This document shows positions 18,637 through 28,946 of a stretch of 64,000 nt of DNA, one piece after another. Under the pieces are notes generated by a model that saw only the letters and a list, made by a program, of their open reading frames with translations, ran no database searches and was not told the origin of the DNA. The position numbers and the translations under genes are program-made. The DNA is taken from assembly GCF_001654835.1 (NCBI RefSeq), contig NZ_LXEP01000022.1, forward strand, positions 1 to 64,000. Direction: 5' to 3'. Origin of the DNA: Buttiauxella gaviniae ATCC 51604. GTDB lineage: Bacteria; Pseudomonadota; Gammaproteobacteria; Enterobacterales; Enterobacteriaceae. Numbering within the stretch: the first letter of the stretch is position 1; the number at the start of each line of letters is the position of its first letter.

Positions 18637-19896
18637 ATGAATCTTACCGAATTAAAGAATACGCCGGTTTCTGAGCTGATTACTCTCGGCGAAAATATGG
18701 GGCTGGAAAACCAAGCCCGTATGCGCAAGCAGGACATTATTTTCTCCATCCTGAAGCAACATGCTAAGAGTGGTGAAGATATCTTTGGTGACGGTGTACT
18801 GGAGATATTGCAGGACGGATTTGGTTTCCTCCGCTCTGCAGACAGCTCCTACCTCGCCGGTCCTGATGATATCTACGTTTCTCCCAGCCAAATCCGCCGT
18901 TTCAACCTCCGCACAGGGGATACCATCTCCGGTAAGATTCGCCCGCCGAAAGAAGGTGAGCGTTACTTTGCACTGCTGAAAGTTAACGAAGTCAACTATG
19001 ACAAGCCGGAAAACGCGCGTAACAAAATCCTGTTTGAAAACTTAACCCCGCTGCATGCTAACTCTCGTTTACGCATGGAACGTGGTAACGGTTCTACCGA
19101 AGACTTAACTGCACGTGTACTGGATCTGGCATCGCCAATCGGTCGCGGTCAGCGTGGCCTGATTGTGGCTCCGCCGAAAGCCGGTAAAACTATGCTGCTG
19201 CAAAACATCGCGACCAGCATTGCTTACAACCACCCAGATTGTGTGTTGATGGTTCTGCTTATCGACGAACGTCCGGAAGAAGTGACTGAGATGCAACGTC
19301 TGGTTAAAGGTGAAGTTGTTGCTTCTACCTTTGATGAGCCAGCATCCCGCCACGTTCAGGTTGCCGAGATGGTTATCGAGAAGGCGAAGCGTCTGGTTGA
19401 GCATAAGAAGGACGTTATCATTCTTCTCGACTCCATCACTCGTCTGGCTCGTGCGTACAACACCGTTGTACCTGCATCAGGTAAAGTATTGACTGGTGGT
19501 GTGGATGCTAACGCACTGCATCGTCCAAAACGCTTCTTCGGTGCTGCACGTAACGTAGAAGAGGGTGGTAGTCTGACTATCATCGCTACAGCGTTGGTTG
19601 ATACCGGTTCTAAAATGGATGAAGTGATCTACGAAGAATTTAAAGGTACCGGCAACATGGAACTGCATCTGGCGCGTAAAATCGCTGAGAAGCGTGTGTT
19701 CCCTGCTATTGACTACAATCGTTCAGGTACACGTAAAGAAGAGTTGCTTACTACCCAGGAAGAACTGCAGAAAATGTGGATCCTGCGTAAAATCATCCAC
19801 CCAATGGGTGAGATTGATGCAATGGAATTCCTCATCAATAAGTTAGCGATGACGAAAACCAACGAAGACTTCTTCGATATGATGAAGCGCTCGTAA
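18637..19896 (+). CDS. rho: Transcription termination factor Rho
   Basis: A 419-aa hexameric RNA-dependent ATPase. An N-terminal helical domain ([15 protein letters not shown]) and a cold-shock-like primary RNA site (about 50-125) are followed by the ATPase core with Walker A PPKAGKTM (about 179-186) and [14 protein letters not shown]. Length and sequence are essentially those of E. coli. The ATG overlaps the stop of an upstream 64-codon frame. There is no strong Shine-Dalgarno sequence. Confidence 0.98.
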   Translation: MNLTELKNTPVSELITLGENMGLENQARMRKQDIIFSILKQHAKSGEDIFGDGVLEILQDGFGFLRSADSSYLAGPDDIYVSPSQIRRFNLRTGDTISGKIRPPKEGERYFALLKVNEVNYDKPENARNKILFENLTPLHANSRLRMERGNGSTEDLTARVLDLASPIGRGQRGLIVAPPKAGKTMLLQNIATSIAYNHPDCVLMVLLIDERPEEVTEMQRLVKGEVVASTFDEPASRHVQVAEMVIEKAKRLVEHKKDVIILLDSITRLARAYNTVVPASGKVLTGGVDANALHRPKRFFGAARNVEEGGSLTIIATALVDTGSKMDEVIYEEFKGTGNMELHLARKIAEKRVFPAIDYNRSGTRKEELLTTQEELQKMWILRKIIHPMGEIDAMEFLINKLAMTKTNEDFFDMMKRS

Positions 19897-19913
19897 GTAA
19901 CAAAAACTCGGGG

Positions 19914-19940
19914 AACGCCACGCTTAGACGTGGCGTTTTT
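19914..19940 (+). terminator. rho terminator
   Basis: AACGCCACG-CTTAGA-CGTGGCGTT, a 9-bp perfect stem ending in five T, lies 17 bp after the rho stop codon. Confidence 0.93.
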
Positions 19941-20009
19941 CATTTCTGGTATATACGATATAGCTGTAATGATCACGGTTAAGCACTAACTGTGGCAAGG
20001 AATGCCATC

Positions 20010-20099
20010 ATGTTATTTACAGCAATGCTTGAAAGGTGTTGTTCGAATAATAATCAGTCTGTTCAAGGATTAGATGTATATAACCATTGGACGGGGTAG
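20010..20099 (+). CDS. Possible 29-aa upstream ORF before wecA
   Basis: A 29-codon frame starting MLFTAMLERCCSNNN, with AAGGA 8 nt before its ATG, ends 49 bp upstream of the wecA start. I recognise no homologue. It could be a leader peptide of the wec operon or chance. The surrounding 250 bp between rho and wecA must hold the wec promoter, which I could not pin down. A short hairpin (ACTTC-AAA-GAAGT at about 20101-20113) follows it. Confidence 0.25.
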   Translation: MLFTAMLERCCSNNNQSVQGLDVYNHWTG

Positions 20100-20148
20100 A
20101 CTTCAAAGAAGTTGTCCTTGACCTTTTATTTTGCAGAGAGCTTGCACT

Positions 20149-21240
20149 GTGAATTTAATCACCGCTGGAACTGACCTGGTTTGTATTTTTTTATTCACCA
20201 CCATTTTTCTTTTTTTTGCTCGCAAAGCGGCGAAAAAAATCGGTCTGGTAGACAAACCCAATTTCCGTAAACGCCACCAAGGACTGATTCCTTTAGTCGG
20301 GGGTATCTCTGTCTACGCCGGGATCTGCTTTACTTTCCTTATCGCTAATTACTATATCCCACATGCATGGCTTTATTTGATGTGTGCTGGTGTGCTGGTG
20401 TTTGTCGGTGCACTGGATGACCGTTTTGATATCAGTGTAAAAATTAGGGCTTCGATTCAAGCTTTAATCGGTATTGTGATGATGGTGGTCGGAAAATTGT
20501 ACCTGCTCAGTCTCGGGTATATTTTTGGCTCCTGGGAAATGGTTCTTGGCCCCTTTGGTTATTTCTTAACCTTGTTTGCAGTTTGGGCCGCAATAAATGC
20601 TTTCAACATGGTTGATGGTATTGACGGTCTACTGGGGGGACTTTCTTGCGTCTCCTTTGCGGCAATGGGGATTATCCTTTATTTCGATGGGCAATTGAGC
20701 CTGGCCATGTGGTGCTTCGCAATGATTGCCGCCATTCTGCCTTATATTCTTTTAAACCTTGGGATACTGGGTCGTCGCTATAAAGTTTTTATGGGTGATG
20801 CGGGGAGTACTCTTATTGGTTTTACCGTCATCTGGATCTTGCTTGAAACTACGCAGGGTCAAACCCATCCTATTAGCCCTGTCACCGCATTATGGATTAT
20901 TGCCATTCCATTGATGGATATGATTGCCATCATGTATCGCCGGCTACGCAAAGGTATGAGCCCATTCTCCCCAGATCGCCAGCATATTCACCACTTGATT
21001 ATGCGCGCCGGCTTTACTTCTCGACAGGCATTTGTGCTGATCACCGCAGCGGCAGCTCTTCTGGCGTCAATTGGTGTTGCGGCTGAATACATACACTCCA
21101 TTCCAGAGTGGGTGATGTTGGCATTATTCTTGCTTGCATTTGTTCTCTATGATTACTGTATCAAACGAGCCTGGAAAGTTGCTCGTTTTATAAGACGTCA
21201 TAAGCGTCGGCAACGTAGAAATACCAGCAGTATTTCTTAA
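20149..21240 (+). CDS. wecA: UDP-GlcNAc:undecaprenyl-phosphate GlcNAc-1-P transferase WecA
   Basis: A polytopic inner-membrane enzyme, 363 aa, of the WecA/MraY family. It makes the first ECA (and often O-antigen) lipid intermediate. Conserved sites are LDDRFDIS (Asp pair, about residue 90), NAFNMVDGIDGL (about 153-164), FMGDAGSTLIGF, and the cytoplasmic loop HIHHLIMRAG. GTG start with GAGAG upstream; it aligns with E. coli MNLL at VNLI. First gene of the ECA operon. Confidence 0.96.
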   Translation: MNLITAGTDLVCIFLFTTIFLFFARKAAKKIGLVDKPNFRKRHQGLIPLVGGISVYAGICFTFLIANYYIPHAWLYLMCAGVLVFVGALDDRFDISVKIRASIQALIGIVMMVVGKLYLLSLGYIFGSWEMVLGPFGYFLTLFAVWAAINAFNMVDGIDGLLGGLSCVSFAAMGIILYFDGQLSLAMWCFAMIAAILPYILLNLGILGRRYKVFMGDAGSTLIGFTVIWILLETTQGQTHPISPVTALWIIAIPLMDMIAIMYRRLRKGMSPFSPDRQHIHHLIMRAGFTSRQAFVLITAAAALLASIGVAAEYIHSIPEWVMLALFLLAFVLYDYCIKRAWKVARFIRRHKRRQRRNTSSIS

Positions 21241-21263
21241 TTCTGAAAGTAGTCGGGGAAGTG

Positions 21264-22313
21264 ATGAAACAAAACGTGCCAGGAAGTAATCCGGGAATGG
21301 TGGACAACGAGTTGGACATTCGTGGTTTATTCCGGACACTGTGGCAAGGAAAGCTGTGGATTGTTGGTCTGGCAGTGTTATTTGCAGCCATTGCATTCAT
21401 CTACACCTTCTTTGCCAAGCAGGAGTGGAGTGCTAATGCGATAACTGATCGCCCGACAGTTAACATGATGGGTGGGTATTATTCGCAACAGCAATTCCTA
21501 CGTAATCTTGATGCTAAAGCTAATATGGTTTCCGTCGATCAGCCTTCGGTGATGGATGAAGCCTATAAAGAGTTCATCATGCAATTATCTGCATATGATA
21601 CTCGTCGTGACTTTTGGCTACAGACCGACTATTACAAACAGCGTCAGGTTGGCAACAGTAAAATTGATGCCGCATTGCTAGATGAACTAATTGATAATAT
21701 TCAATTTTCAGCTGGCGATGCCACACGCAATATCAGCGATAGCGTGAAACTAATTGCAGAAACAGCTGCTGATGCGAATAACTTGCTGCGCCAGTACGTC
21801 GCTTTTGCCAGCCAGCGTGCTGCGAGTCATCTTAACGAAGAACTAACGGGCGCCTGGGCTGCTCGTACAATCCAGATGAAAGCGCAAGTTAAGCGTCAGG
21901 AAGCAGTGGCTCAGTCAATTTTTGACCGCAAAGTGCACAGTGTGGAACAAGCGCTGAAGATTGCGCAGCAGCAAAATATTGCAAAGAGTGAAACAGAAGT
22001 TCCCGCCGACGAGTTACCTGATTCTGAAATGTTCATGTTAGGACGCCCTATGCTGCAAGCTCGTCTTGAAAGCCTGCAAGCTGTCGGTCCTAGTTACAGC
22101 ATCGACTACGACCAGAATCGAGCCATGCTGGCGACTTTGAACGTGGGGCCAACGCTTGACGCGCGTTTCCAGACATATCGCTATTTACGTACCCCTGAGG
22201 AACCTGTGAAGCGTGATAGTCCACGCCGGGCATTCTTGATGATTATGTGGGGTATGGTTGGGGCCCTGATTGGCGCGGGTGTGGCATTAGCCCGCCGTCC
22301 AAAATATTTGTAA
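21264..22313 (+). CDS. wzzE: ECA chain-length regulator WzzE
   Basis: A 349-aa polysaccharide co-polymerase (PCP-1). One TM lies near the N-terminus (about 33-55), then a large periplasmic coiled-coil domain (60-315), and a C-terminal TM (about 322-343) preceded by the proline-rich PEEPVKRDSPRR motif. It sets the repeat number of ECA made by WzyE. The ATG at 21264 has GGGGAA upstream; the GTG at 21261 is an alternative. A strong terminator follows it. Confidence 0.95.
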   Translation: MKQNVPGSNPGMVDNELDIRGLFRTLWQGKLWIVGLAVLFAAIAFIYTFFAKQEWSANAITDRPTVNMMGGYYSQQQFLRNLDAKANMVSVDQPSVMDEAYKEFIMQLSAYDTRRDFWLQTDYYKQRQVGNSKIDAALLDELIDNIQFSAGDATRNISDSVKLIAETAADANNLLRQYVAFASQRAASHLNEELTGAWAARTIQMKAQVKRQEAVAQSIFDRKVHSVEQALKIAQQQNIAKSETEVPADELPDSEMFMLGRPMLQARLESLQAVGPSYSIDYDQNRAMLATLNVGPTLDARFQTYRYLRTPEEPVKRDSPRRAFLMIMWGMVGALIGAGVALARRPKYL

Positions 22314-22324
22314 CGCCCTTACCC

Positions 22325-22358
22325 GGTGAAGGCTCGATGGACGGCCTTCACCTTTTTT
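22325..22358 (+). terminator. Intrinsic terminator inside the wec cluster (wzzE-wecB)
   Basis: A perfect 9-bp stem, GGTGAAGGC/GCCTTCACC, with a 10-nt loop and immediately followed by T6. It lies 12 bp after the wzzE stop and 17 bp before the wecB GTG. It has every feature of a rho-independent terminator, yet genes of the same pathway continue on both sides. Confidence 0.85.
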
Positions 22359-22375
22359 AACAAAAGAGAATTGCT

Positions 22376-23509
22376 GTGAAAGTGTTAACTGTTTTTGGCA
22401 CGCGCCCGGAAGCTATTAAAATGGCTCCTCTGGTTGATGCGTTGGCAAAAGACGCGTTTTTTGACGCAAGAGTATGCGTGACCGCGCAGCATCGCGAGAT
22501 GTTGGATCAGGTGCTGAATTTATTTTCTATCGAGACGGATTATGATTTAAACATCATGAAACCGGGGCAGGGGCTTACGGAAATTACCTGCCGCATTCTC
22601 GAAGGATTGAAGCCTATACTTGAGTCATTCAAGCCTGATGTTGTTCTGGTTCATGGTGATACTACGACTACAGTTGCCACTAGTCTTGCCGCATTTTATC
22701 AGCGGATTCCTGTAGGACATGTTGAAGCAGGTTTGCGCACTGGTGATTTGTATTCTCCGTGGCCGGAAGAGGCAAACAGAACTCTGACCGGGCACTTGGC
22801 TCTGTATCACTTCGCCCCAACCGAGAATTCTCGACAAAACTTATTACGCGAAAATATCAGTGACAATAAGATATTCGTCACCGGTAACACTGTGATTGAT
22901 GCGCTGATTTCTGTTCGCGATCGCGTACTTGCGGATGATGCTTTGCATAGCTCTCTGGCGCAGTGTTATCCGTTCCTGGATAGCAGCAAAAAGCTGATTT
23001 TGGTCACTGGCCACCGCCGTGAAAGTTTTGGTAATGGCTTTGAGCGGATTTGCCATGCACTGGCGCAGATTGCCAAAGAAAACAGTGATGTCCAGATTGT
23101 TTATCCTGTGCACCTGAACCCGAATGTCAGCGAACCTGTGACGCGCATTCTGGGGGATGTCAAAAATGTGGTGCTGATTGACCCGCAAGAATACTTACCG
23201 TTTGTCTATTTGATGAATCATGCATACCTGATTCTTACCGACTCTGGTGGCATCCAGGAAGAAGCACCATCACTGGGTAAACCCGTGCTGGTGATGCGTG
23301 ATACGACAGAGCGCCCGGAAGCGGTTGATGCAGGCACCGTTCGTTTGGTCGGTACGGATACACAAGAAATTGTTCGCCAGGTTACGCGCTTGTTGAAAGA
23401 CGAAGATGAATATCAAGTTATGAGTCGTGCTCATAATCCTTATGGTGATGGCAAGGCTTGTGAGCAAATTTTGGCTGCATTGAAGAAAAATCAGGTGACA
23501 CAACAATGA
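22376..23509 (+). CDS. wecB: UDP-GlcNAc 2-epimerase WecB
   Basis: Non-hydrolysing UDP-N-acetylglucosamine 2-epimerase, 377 aa, which makes UDP-ManNAc for WecC. Family motifs are [12 protein letters not shown] at the N-terminus, [18 protein letters not shown] and [17 protein letters not shown] near residues 287-303. GTG start with AGAG upstream. It overlaps wecC by 4 bp (ATGA). Confidence 0.97.
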   Translation: MKVLTVFGTRPEAIKMAPLVDALAKDAFFDARVCVTAQHREMLDQVLNLFSIETDYDLNIMKPGQGLTEITCRILEGLKPILESFKPDVVLVHGDTTTTVATSLAAFYQRIPVGHVEAGLRTGDLYSPWPEEANRTLTGHLALYHFAPTENSRQNLLRENISDNKIFVTGNTVIDALISVRDRVLADDALHSSLAQCYPFLDSSKKLILVTGHRRESFGNGFERICHALAQIAKENSDVQIVYPVHLNPNVSEPVTRILGDVKNVVLIDPQEYLPFVYLMNHAYLILTDSGGIQEEAPSLGKPVLVMRDTTERPEAVDAGTVRLVGTDTQEIVRQVTRLLKDEDEYQVMSRAHNPYGDGKACEQILAALKKNQVTQQ

Positions 23510-24768
23510 GTTTTGCAACCATCTCTGTGATTGGTCTGGGTTATATCGGATTGCCAACCGCGGCAGCATTTGCGTCTAAACAGCAAAATGTCGTCGGTAT
23601 TGATATCAACCAGCATGCGGTAGACACCATTAATCGTGGTGCAATTCACATTGTTGAGCCAGATCTGGATAAGGTGGTTAAAGCGGCGGTGGAAGGTGGG
23701 TTCTTGCGCGCTAGTACCCAACCAGTTGAAGCAGATGCTTATTTAATTGCAGTACCAACGCCCTTCAAAGGCGATCACCAACCTGACATGGTTTTTGTCA
23801 AAGCAGCGGCGGAATCCATCGCTCCGGTACTTAAGAAAGGTGCGCTGGTGATTCTGGAGTCCACCTCGCCAGTCGGTTCTACCGAGCAAATGGCGGGTTG
23901 GTTAGCAGAGCTTCGCCCTGACCTGACATTCCCACAGCAGGTTGGTGAAGCGGCAGATATTAATGTCGCCTACTGCCCGGAACGCGTACTGCCGGGTCAG
24001 GTGATGGTTGAGCTTATCAAAAACGATCGTGTTATTGGCGGTATGACGCCAGTTTGCTCTGCTCGTGCCAGCGAACTCTACAAAATCTTCCTTGAAGGCG
24101 AGTGCGTGGTGACGAATTCCCGCACTGCTGAAATGTGCAAGCTGACGGAAAATAGCTTCCGCGATGTGAATATTGCCTTCGCAAATGAGCTATCCCTGAT
24201 TTGTGCCGATCAAGAGATCAACGTCTGGGAGTTGATTCGTCTGGCTAATCGCCATCCGCGAGTCAATATTTTGCAGCCAGGACCGGGCGTGGGTGGGCAT
24301 TGTATCGCGGTAGATCCGTGGTTCATCGTTGCTCAAAACCCTGAACAGGCACAGCTGATTCGTACGGCGCGCGAAGTTAATGATGGTAAACCACACTGGG
24401 TAGTAAACCAGGTGAAAGCTGCTGTCGCTGATTGCCTTGCTGAAACCGGCAAGCGTGCCAGTGAAATTACCATTGCCTGCTTTGGCCTTGCGTTTAAACC
24501 GAATATTGATGACCTGCGTGAAAGCCCGGCTATGGAAATCGCTGAGCTCCTCAGCACCTGGCATAATGGTAAAACGCTGGCTGTTGAGCCAAACATTCAC
24601 CAGTTGCCGAAAAAATTGGTCGGTAGTTGTGAATTAGCTTCTATTGAAGATGCTCTTCAACAGGCTGATGTGTTGGTGATGCTGGTTGATCACCATGCCT
24701 TCAAAGCCATTCCTGGTTCGCAAATTCAGCAAAGCTGGATTGTTGATACCAAAGGGGTCTGGCGCTAG
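23506..24768 (+). CDS. wecC: UDP-ManNAc 6-dehydrogenase WecC
   Basis: NAD-dependent four-electron nucleotide-sugar dehydrogenase, 420 aa, converting UDP-ManNAc to UDP-ManNAcA. The Rossmann motif is [16 protein letters not shown] (about residues 8-23), and the catalytic Cys lies in [13 protein letters not shown] (about residues 261-273). In E. coli its end overlaps rffG. Here it stops at TAG (24766-24768) and wecD follows 25 bp later. Confidence 0.97.
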   Translation: MSFATISVIGLGYIGLPTAAAFASKQQNVVGIDINQHAVDTINRGAIHIVEPDLDKVVKAAVEGGFLRASTQPVEADAYLIAVPTPFKGDHQPDMVFVKAAAESIAPVLKKGALVILESTSPVGSTEQMAGWLAELRPDLTFPQQVGEAADINVAYCPERVLPGQVMVELIKNDRVIGGMTPVCSARASELYKIFLEGECVVTNSRTAEMCKLTENSFRDVNIAFANELSLICADQEINVWELIRLANRHPRVNILQPGPGVGGHCIAVDPWFIVAQNPEQAQLIRTAREVNDGKPHWVVNQVKAAVADCLAETGKRASEITIACFGLAFKPNIDDLRESPAMEIAELLSTWHNGKTLAVEPNIHQLPKKLVGSCELASIEDALQQADVLVMLVDHHAFKAIPGSQIQQSWIVDTKGVWR

Positions 24769-24793
24769 GTTCTGCCCAAGGTTGGTGAAGCCA

Positions 24794-25483
24794 ATGAAGA
24801 CTTGCTCTATTCCTGTTCACGCAAGAATTGAATCTCTTAACTGGGAGAATCAGTTCTTTGCGGTGAACAGCGCTATCGTTCGTTTTGACGATGCAGCCTC
24901 CTTGCTTACCCCGCAAAGCCTTGATGCGTATTCCCGCGTGCAGGCGAAAATCCCTGCTCAGCGGACCGATTGGCTTGATGGTTTGCAGCAGCTTGGTTTT
25001 CAGCTGGTTGAAGGGGAAGTTGATCTTGCTCTACAGCCTGGCATACAAAATGCAGCACTTTCTGTCGAGTTAGCCACAAGCGCTGACATTCCTGTATTGC
25101 GGGATTTAGCCGCTAGAATTTTCACACAAAGTCGGTTTCGTGCACCTTGGTATCAACCTGCTGACAGCGGCCGTTTTTACGCCCAATGGGTTGAGAATGC
25201 GGTGCTAGGTAGTTTTGATCACGAGTGTCTGTTGTTAAAAGACGCAGGGGCGATACAAGGCTTTGTGAGCATGCGCCAACTTAATGAACGTGAAGCGCGT
25301 ATTGGCTTACTGGCGGGACGAGGCGTTGGTGCTCAGCTCATGGACGCCGCGCGTTTTTGGTGTCAACTGCGGGGGCTACAAACACTCCGCGTGGCAACAC
25401 AAACCAGCAATACCGCAGCTTTACGACGTTATATTCAAAGCGGTGCCACTATAGAAAGCACCGCCTTCTGGTTATACAGGTGA
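24794..25483 (+). CDS. wecD: dTDP-fucosamine acetyltransferase WecD (RffC)
   Basis: GNAT-family N-acetyltransferase, 229 aa, which acetylates dTDP-4-amino-4,6-dideoxygalactose to dTDP-Fuc4NAc. The acetyl-CoA loop is visible as [15 protein letters not shown] near residue 175. [15 protein letters not shown] aligns with the E. coli N-terminus, so I place the start at ATG 24794 (MKTC), with AAGG upstream. A frame extension into wecC was rejected. Its immediate upstream neighbour should be rffH, which is absent. Confidence 0.93.
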   Translation: MKTCSIPVHARIESLNWENQFFAVNSAIVRFDDAASLLTPQSLDAYSRVQAKIPAQRTDWLDGLQQLGFQLVEGEVDLALQPGIQNAALSVELATSADIPVLRDLAARIFTQSRFRAPWYQPADSGRFYAQWVENAVLGSFDHECLLLKDAGAIQGFVSMRQLNEREARIGLLAGRGVGAQLMDAARFWCQLRGLQTLRVATQTSNTAALRRYIQSGATIESTAFWLYR

Positions 25484-25487
25484 AAAA

Positions 25488-26618
25488 ATGATTCCATTTA
25501 ATGCTCCGCCAGTTGTAGGCACGGAAATCGAATACATGCAGGCTGCAATGGGCAGCGGCAAACTCTGTGGTGACGGCGGCTTCACGCGTCGTTGCCAGCA
25601 ATGGATGGAGCATCGCTTCGGCAGCAAAAAAGTACTGCTCACCCCTTCCTGTACTGCATCGCTGGAAATGGCCGCGTTACTGTTGAATATTGAACCCGGC
25701 GATGAAGTGATTATGCCGAGTTATACCTTTGTTTCTACTGCCAATGCTTTTGTGTTGCGTGGTGCAAAAATCGTCTTTGTCGATGTGCGCCCGGACACCA
25801 TGAATATTGATGAAAAGCTGATTGAAGCGGCAATTACTGAGAAGACTCGCGTGATTGTGCCCGTTCATTACGCCGGTGTAGCCTGCGAAATGGACACCAT
25901 CATGGCGATTGCGGACAAACATAATCTGTTTGTGGTAGAAGATGCCGCACAGGGCGTGATGTCGACCTACAAAGGCCGCGCACTGGGTTCAATTGGTCAT
26001 ATCGGTTGCTTCAGCTTTCATGAAACCAAAAACTACACGGCAGGTGGTGAAGGTGGCGCGACACTGATTAACGACCCATCGTTGATTGAGCGTGCAGAAA
26101 TCATTCGTGAGAAGGGCACTAACCGTAGCCAGTTCTTCCGTGGCCAGGTGGACAAATATACCTGGCGTGATATTGGTTCAAGTTACTTGATGGCCGATCT
26201 CCAGGCTGCTTATCTTTGGGCGCAACTGGAAGCGGCAGAAAAGATTAACCAGCAGCGTCTGAAGCTGTGGCATACCTATCATGATGCCCTGGCTCCGTTG
26301 GCAAAAGCCGGGCGTATCGAACTGCCGTCTGTTCCAAAAGACTGCGTGCAGAATGCGCATATGTTTTATATCAAACTACGTGATATCGAAGATCGCAGCG
26401 CTCTGATTGCGTATTTGAAAGAGGCGGAAATTCTGGCTGTGTTCCACTACATCCCACTGCATGGCTGCCCAGCCGGTGAGAAGTTTGGTTACTTCCATGG
26501 CGAAGATCGTTTCACTACTCAAGAAAGTGAGCGCCTGCTGCGCTTGCCGCTGTTCTATAACTTATCTCCTGCGAACCAACGTACTGTCATTAATACGTTG
26601 TTAAGCTTCTTCTCCTGA
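25488..26618 (+). CDS. wecE: dTDP-4-keto-6-deoxyglucose aminotransferase WecE
   Basis: PLP-dependent sugar aminotransferase of the DegT/DnrJ/EryC1 family, 376 aa. It transfers the amino group from glutamate to dTDP-4-keto-6-deoxyglucose. The PLP lysine lies in SFHETKNYTAGGEGG (near residue 180), and the VEDAAQG motif binds the pyridine ring. Its substrate normally comes from RffH and RffG, whose genes are missing from the cluster. It starts 4 bp after wecD and ends 1 bp before wzxE. Confidence 0.97.
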   Translation: MIPFNAPPVVGTEIEYMQAAMGSGKLCGDGGFTRRCQQWMEHRFGSKKVLLTPSCTASLEMAALLLNIEPGDEVIMPSYTFVSTANAFVLRGAKIVFVDVRPDTMNIDEKLIEAAITEKTRVIVPVHYAGVACEMDTIMAIADKHNLFVVEDAAQGVMSTYKGRALGSIGHIGCFSFHETKNYTAGGEGGATLINDPSLIERAEIIREKGTNRSQFFRGQVDKYTWRDIGSSYLMADLQAAYLWAQLEAAEKINQQRLKLWHTYHDALAPLAKAGRIELPSVPKDCVQNAHMFYIKLRDIEDRSALIAYLKEAEILAVFHYIPLHGCPAGEKFGYFHGEDRFTTQESERLLRLPLFYNLSPANQRTVINTLLSFFS

Positions 26619-26619
26619 T

Positions 26620-27870
26620 ATGTCGCTTGCTAAAGCCTCAGTGTGGACCGCCGGGTCCACGCTGGTAAAAATTGCTGCCGGTTTGCTGGTGGTGAAGTTG
26701 CTTGCGGTGGCATATGGGCCGAGCGGAGTCGGGCAGGCGGGAAACTTCCGTCAGATGGTTACCGTATTAGGCGTGCTTGCCGGGGCGGGAATCTTCAACG
26801 GCGTGACCAAATACGTCGCGCAGTATCACGATCAGCCCGAGCAGTTACGCAAAGTCATCGGTACTTCATCGGCCATGGTATTGGGCTTCTCAACGCTATT
26901 GGCGATCATCTTTGTTGTCGCCGCGAAGCCAATCAGTCTGGGTCTGTTCGGGCATGAAAATTACCAAGGGTTAGTACGCCTGGTGGCGTTAGTGCAGATG
27001 GGCATCGCCTGGGCGAACTTGTCTTTAGCCATTATGAAAGGGTTTCGTGATGCTGCCGGTAATGCGCTGGCACTGATTGGCGGCAGTATCATTGGTGTCA
27101 TTGCCTATTACCTCTGCTATCGCCTCGGCGGCTATCAAGGCGCGTTGTTGGGCCTGGCGTTAGTGCCTGCACTGGTGCTCATTCCTGCGGGGATTATGCT
27201 AGTTCGCCGCGAACATGTGCCGCTTAGTTATCTGAAACCGCATTGGGATAAAGTGTATGCCAGCAGCCTTGGCAAATTCACCATCATGGCGCTAATCACG
27301 TCGGTGACACTGCCGGTGGCTTACGTGATGATGCGAAATTTGCTGGCGGCCCACTACAGCTGGGATGATGTCGGTATTTGGCAAGGGGTGAGCAGCATTT
27401 CCGATGCTTATCTGCAATTCATCACCGCCTCGTTTAGCGTTTATCTTTTGCCAACGCTTTCGCGCTTAACCAGCAAACATGACATCAGCCGTGAGATTGT
27501 TCGCTCCCTGAAGTTCGTTTTGCCCGCGGTTGCTCTGGCAAGTTTCACCGTCTGGCTGTTGCGCGACTTCGCCATCTGGCTGCTTTTCTCGCATAAATTT
27601 ATTGCGATGCGCGATCTCTTCGCCTGGCAGTTGGTAGGTGATGTACTGAAAGTCGGCTCATATGTGTTTGGTTATCTGGTGATAGCGAAAGCATCGCTAC
27701 GCTTCTATGTTTTGACTGAAATCAGCCAGTTTGCGTTGTTGACTGGTTTTTCACATTGGCTTATACCTGCGCACGGTGCTTTAGGGGCTGCTCAGGCTTA
27801 TATGGCAACGTATATTATTTATTTCACGCTCTGTTGCAGCGTTTTCCTCATTTATCGTAGACGAGCATGA
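26620..27870 (+). CDS. wzxE: ECA lipid III flippase WzxE
   Basis: A MOP/MATE-superfamily polysaccharide flippase with about 12 TM helices, 416 aa. It moves the undecaprenyl-PP-trisaccharide across the inner membrane. [18 protein letters not shown] at the N-terminus and [11 protein letters not shown] match E. coli WzxE. It overlaps wecF by 4 bp. Confidence 0.96.
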   Translation: MSLAKASVWTAGSTLVKIAAGLLVVKLLAVAYGPSGVGQAGNFRQMVTVLGVLAGAGIFNGVTKYVAQYHDQPEQLRKVIGTSSAMVLGFSTLLAIIFVVAAKPISLGLFGHENYQGLVRLVALVQMGIAWANLSLAIMKGFRDAAGNALALIGGSIIGVIAYYLCYRLGGYQGALLGLALVPALVLIPAGIMLVRREHVPLSYLKPHWDKVYASSLGKFTIMALITSVTLPVAYVMMRNLLAAHYSWDDVGIWQGVSSISDAYLQFITASFSVYLLPTLSRLTSKHDISREIVRSLKFVLPAVALASFTVWLLRDFAIWLLFSHKFIAMRDLFAWQLVGDVLKVGSYVFGYLVIAKASLRFYVLTEISQFALLTGFSHWLIPAHGALGAAQAYMATYIIYFTLCCSVFLIYRRRA

Positions 27871-28946
27871 CAACACTGATTCACATTTTGGGATCGGATA
27901 TCCCGCATCATAACCAAACGGTGCTGCGCTTCTTCAATGATGCTCTGGCTGCCTCAAATCCGCATGCGCGCCAGTTTATGGTGGTTTCGAAGGACGACTC
28001 AATATTGTCCTCTTTTCCGACGCTTGCCGTGACACTCTATCCAACGAAAAAAGCATTGGCGCAGGCCGTTGTAGCAGCAGCTCGTGCCAATCGCCAACAA
28101 CGCTTTTTCTTCCACGGCCAGTTTAATAGCTCACTGTGGATTGCGTTGCTAACTGGCGGCTTGAAACCGGCTCAGATGAACTGGCACATTTGGGGCGCTG
28201 ACCTTTACGAGGCCTCAAAAAGCTTCAAGTTTCGGGCGTTTTATTTGTTGCGGCGCATTGCGCAGGGGCAAGTGGGGAGAGTATTCGCTACACGAGGTGA
28301 CCTGAATTATTTCCATGAGCGCCACCCAAAGGTTCCAGGTGAGTTAATTTACTTTCCGACGCGTATGGACCCCTCTCTAAATACCCTTGCCAACACTGAA
28401 GAAAAAGTTGGAAAAATGACGTTTCTGGTAGGTAACTCCGGCGATCATAGCAACCAACATACTGCAGCATTAAAAGCGATTCATGCACAATTTGGTGACT
28501 CGGTACGCGTGGTAGTACCGATGGGCTATCCAACTAACAACGACGCTTATATCAATGAAGTTGAGCAGGCTGGACGTGCGCTATTTAGTGAAGAAAACCT
28601 CCATATCCTGAAGGAAAGTATGGCCTTTAATGATTATCTGGCTCTTTTGCGCCAGTGTTCGCTGGGCTATTTCATTTTTGACCGCCAGCAAGGTATTGGC
28701 ACACTTTGCTTGCTGATTCAGGCGGGTATTCCTTGCGTGCTGAGCCGTAAAAATCCGTTCTGGCAGGATATGACTGAACAGCATATTCCCGTGCTTTTTG
28801 CCGGCGATACGCTAAACGAGCAGATCGTTCGCGAAGCGCAGCGTCAACTACGCTTACTAGATAAGCAACAGATTGCTTTCTTTAACCCTAATTATATCGA
28901 CGGCTGGAAGCGGGCGCTGGACGTAGCATCAGGAGAAGCCGCATGA
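27867..28946 (+). CDS. wecF: Fuc4NAc transferase WecF (RffT)
   Basis: GT56-family glycosyltransferase, 359 aa. It adds Fuc4NAc from dTDP-Fuc4NAc to lipid II to give ECA lipid III. It begins [25 protein letters not shown], and [11 protein letters not shown] and [17 protein letters not shown] match the family. Cytoplasmic or membrane-peripheral, with no TM segment. Coupled by 4-bp overlaps to wzxE and wzyE. Confidence 0.96.
   Translation: MTTLIHILGSDIPHHNQTVLRFFNDALAASNPHARQFMVVSKDDSILSSFPTLAVTLYPTKKALAQAVVAAARANRQQRFFFHGQFNSSLWIALLTGGLKPAQMNWHIWGADLYEASKSFKFRAFYLLRRIAQGQVGRVFATRGDLNYFHERHPKVPGELIYFPTRMDPSLNTLANTEEKVGKMTFLVGNSGDHSNQHTAALKAIHAQFGDSVRVVVPMGYPTNNDAYINEVEQAGRALFSEENLHILKESMAFNDYLALLRQCSLGYFIFDRQQGIGTLCLLIQAGIPCVLSRKNPFWQDMTEQHIPVLFAGDTLNEQIVREAQRQLRLLDKQQIAFFNPNYIDGWKRALDVASGEAA

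Noticed and set aside
24686-24793. Extended wecD start overlapping wecC
   Set aside because: The extension is out of frame with wecC and unlike any WecD N-terminus. ATG 24794 has a ribosome-binding site and aligns with E. coli.
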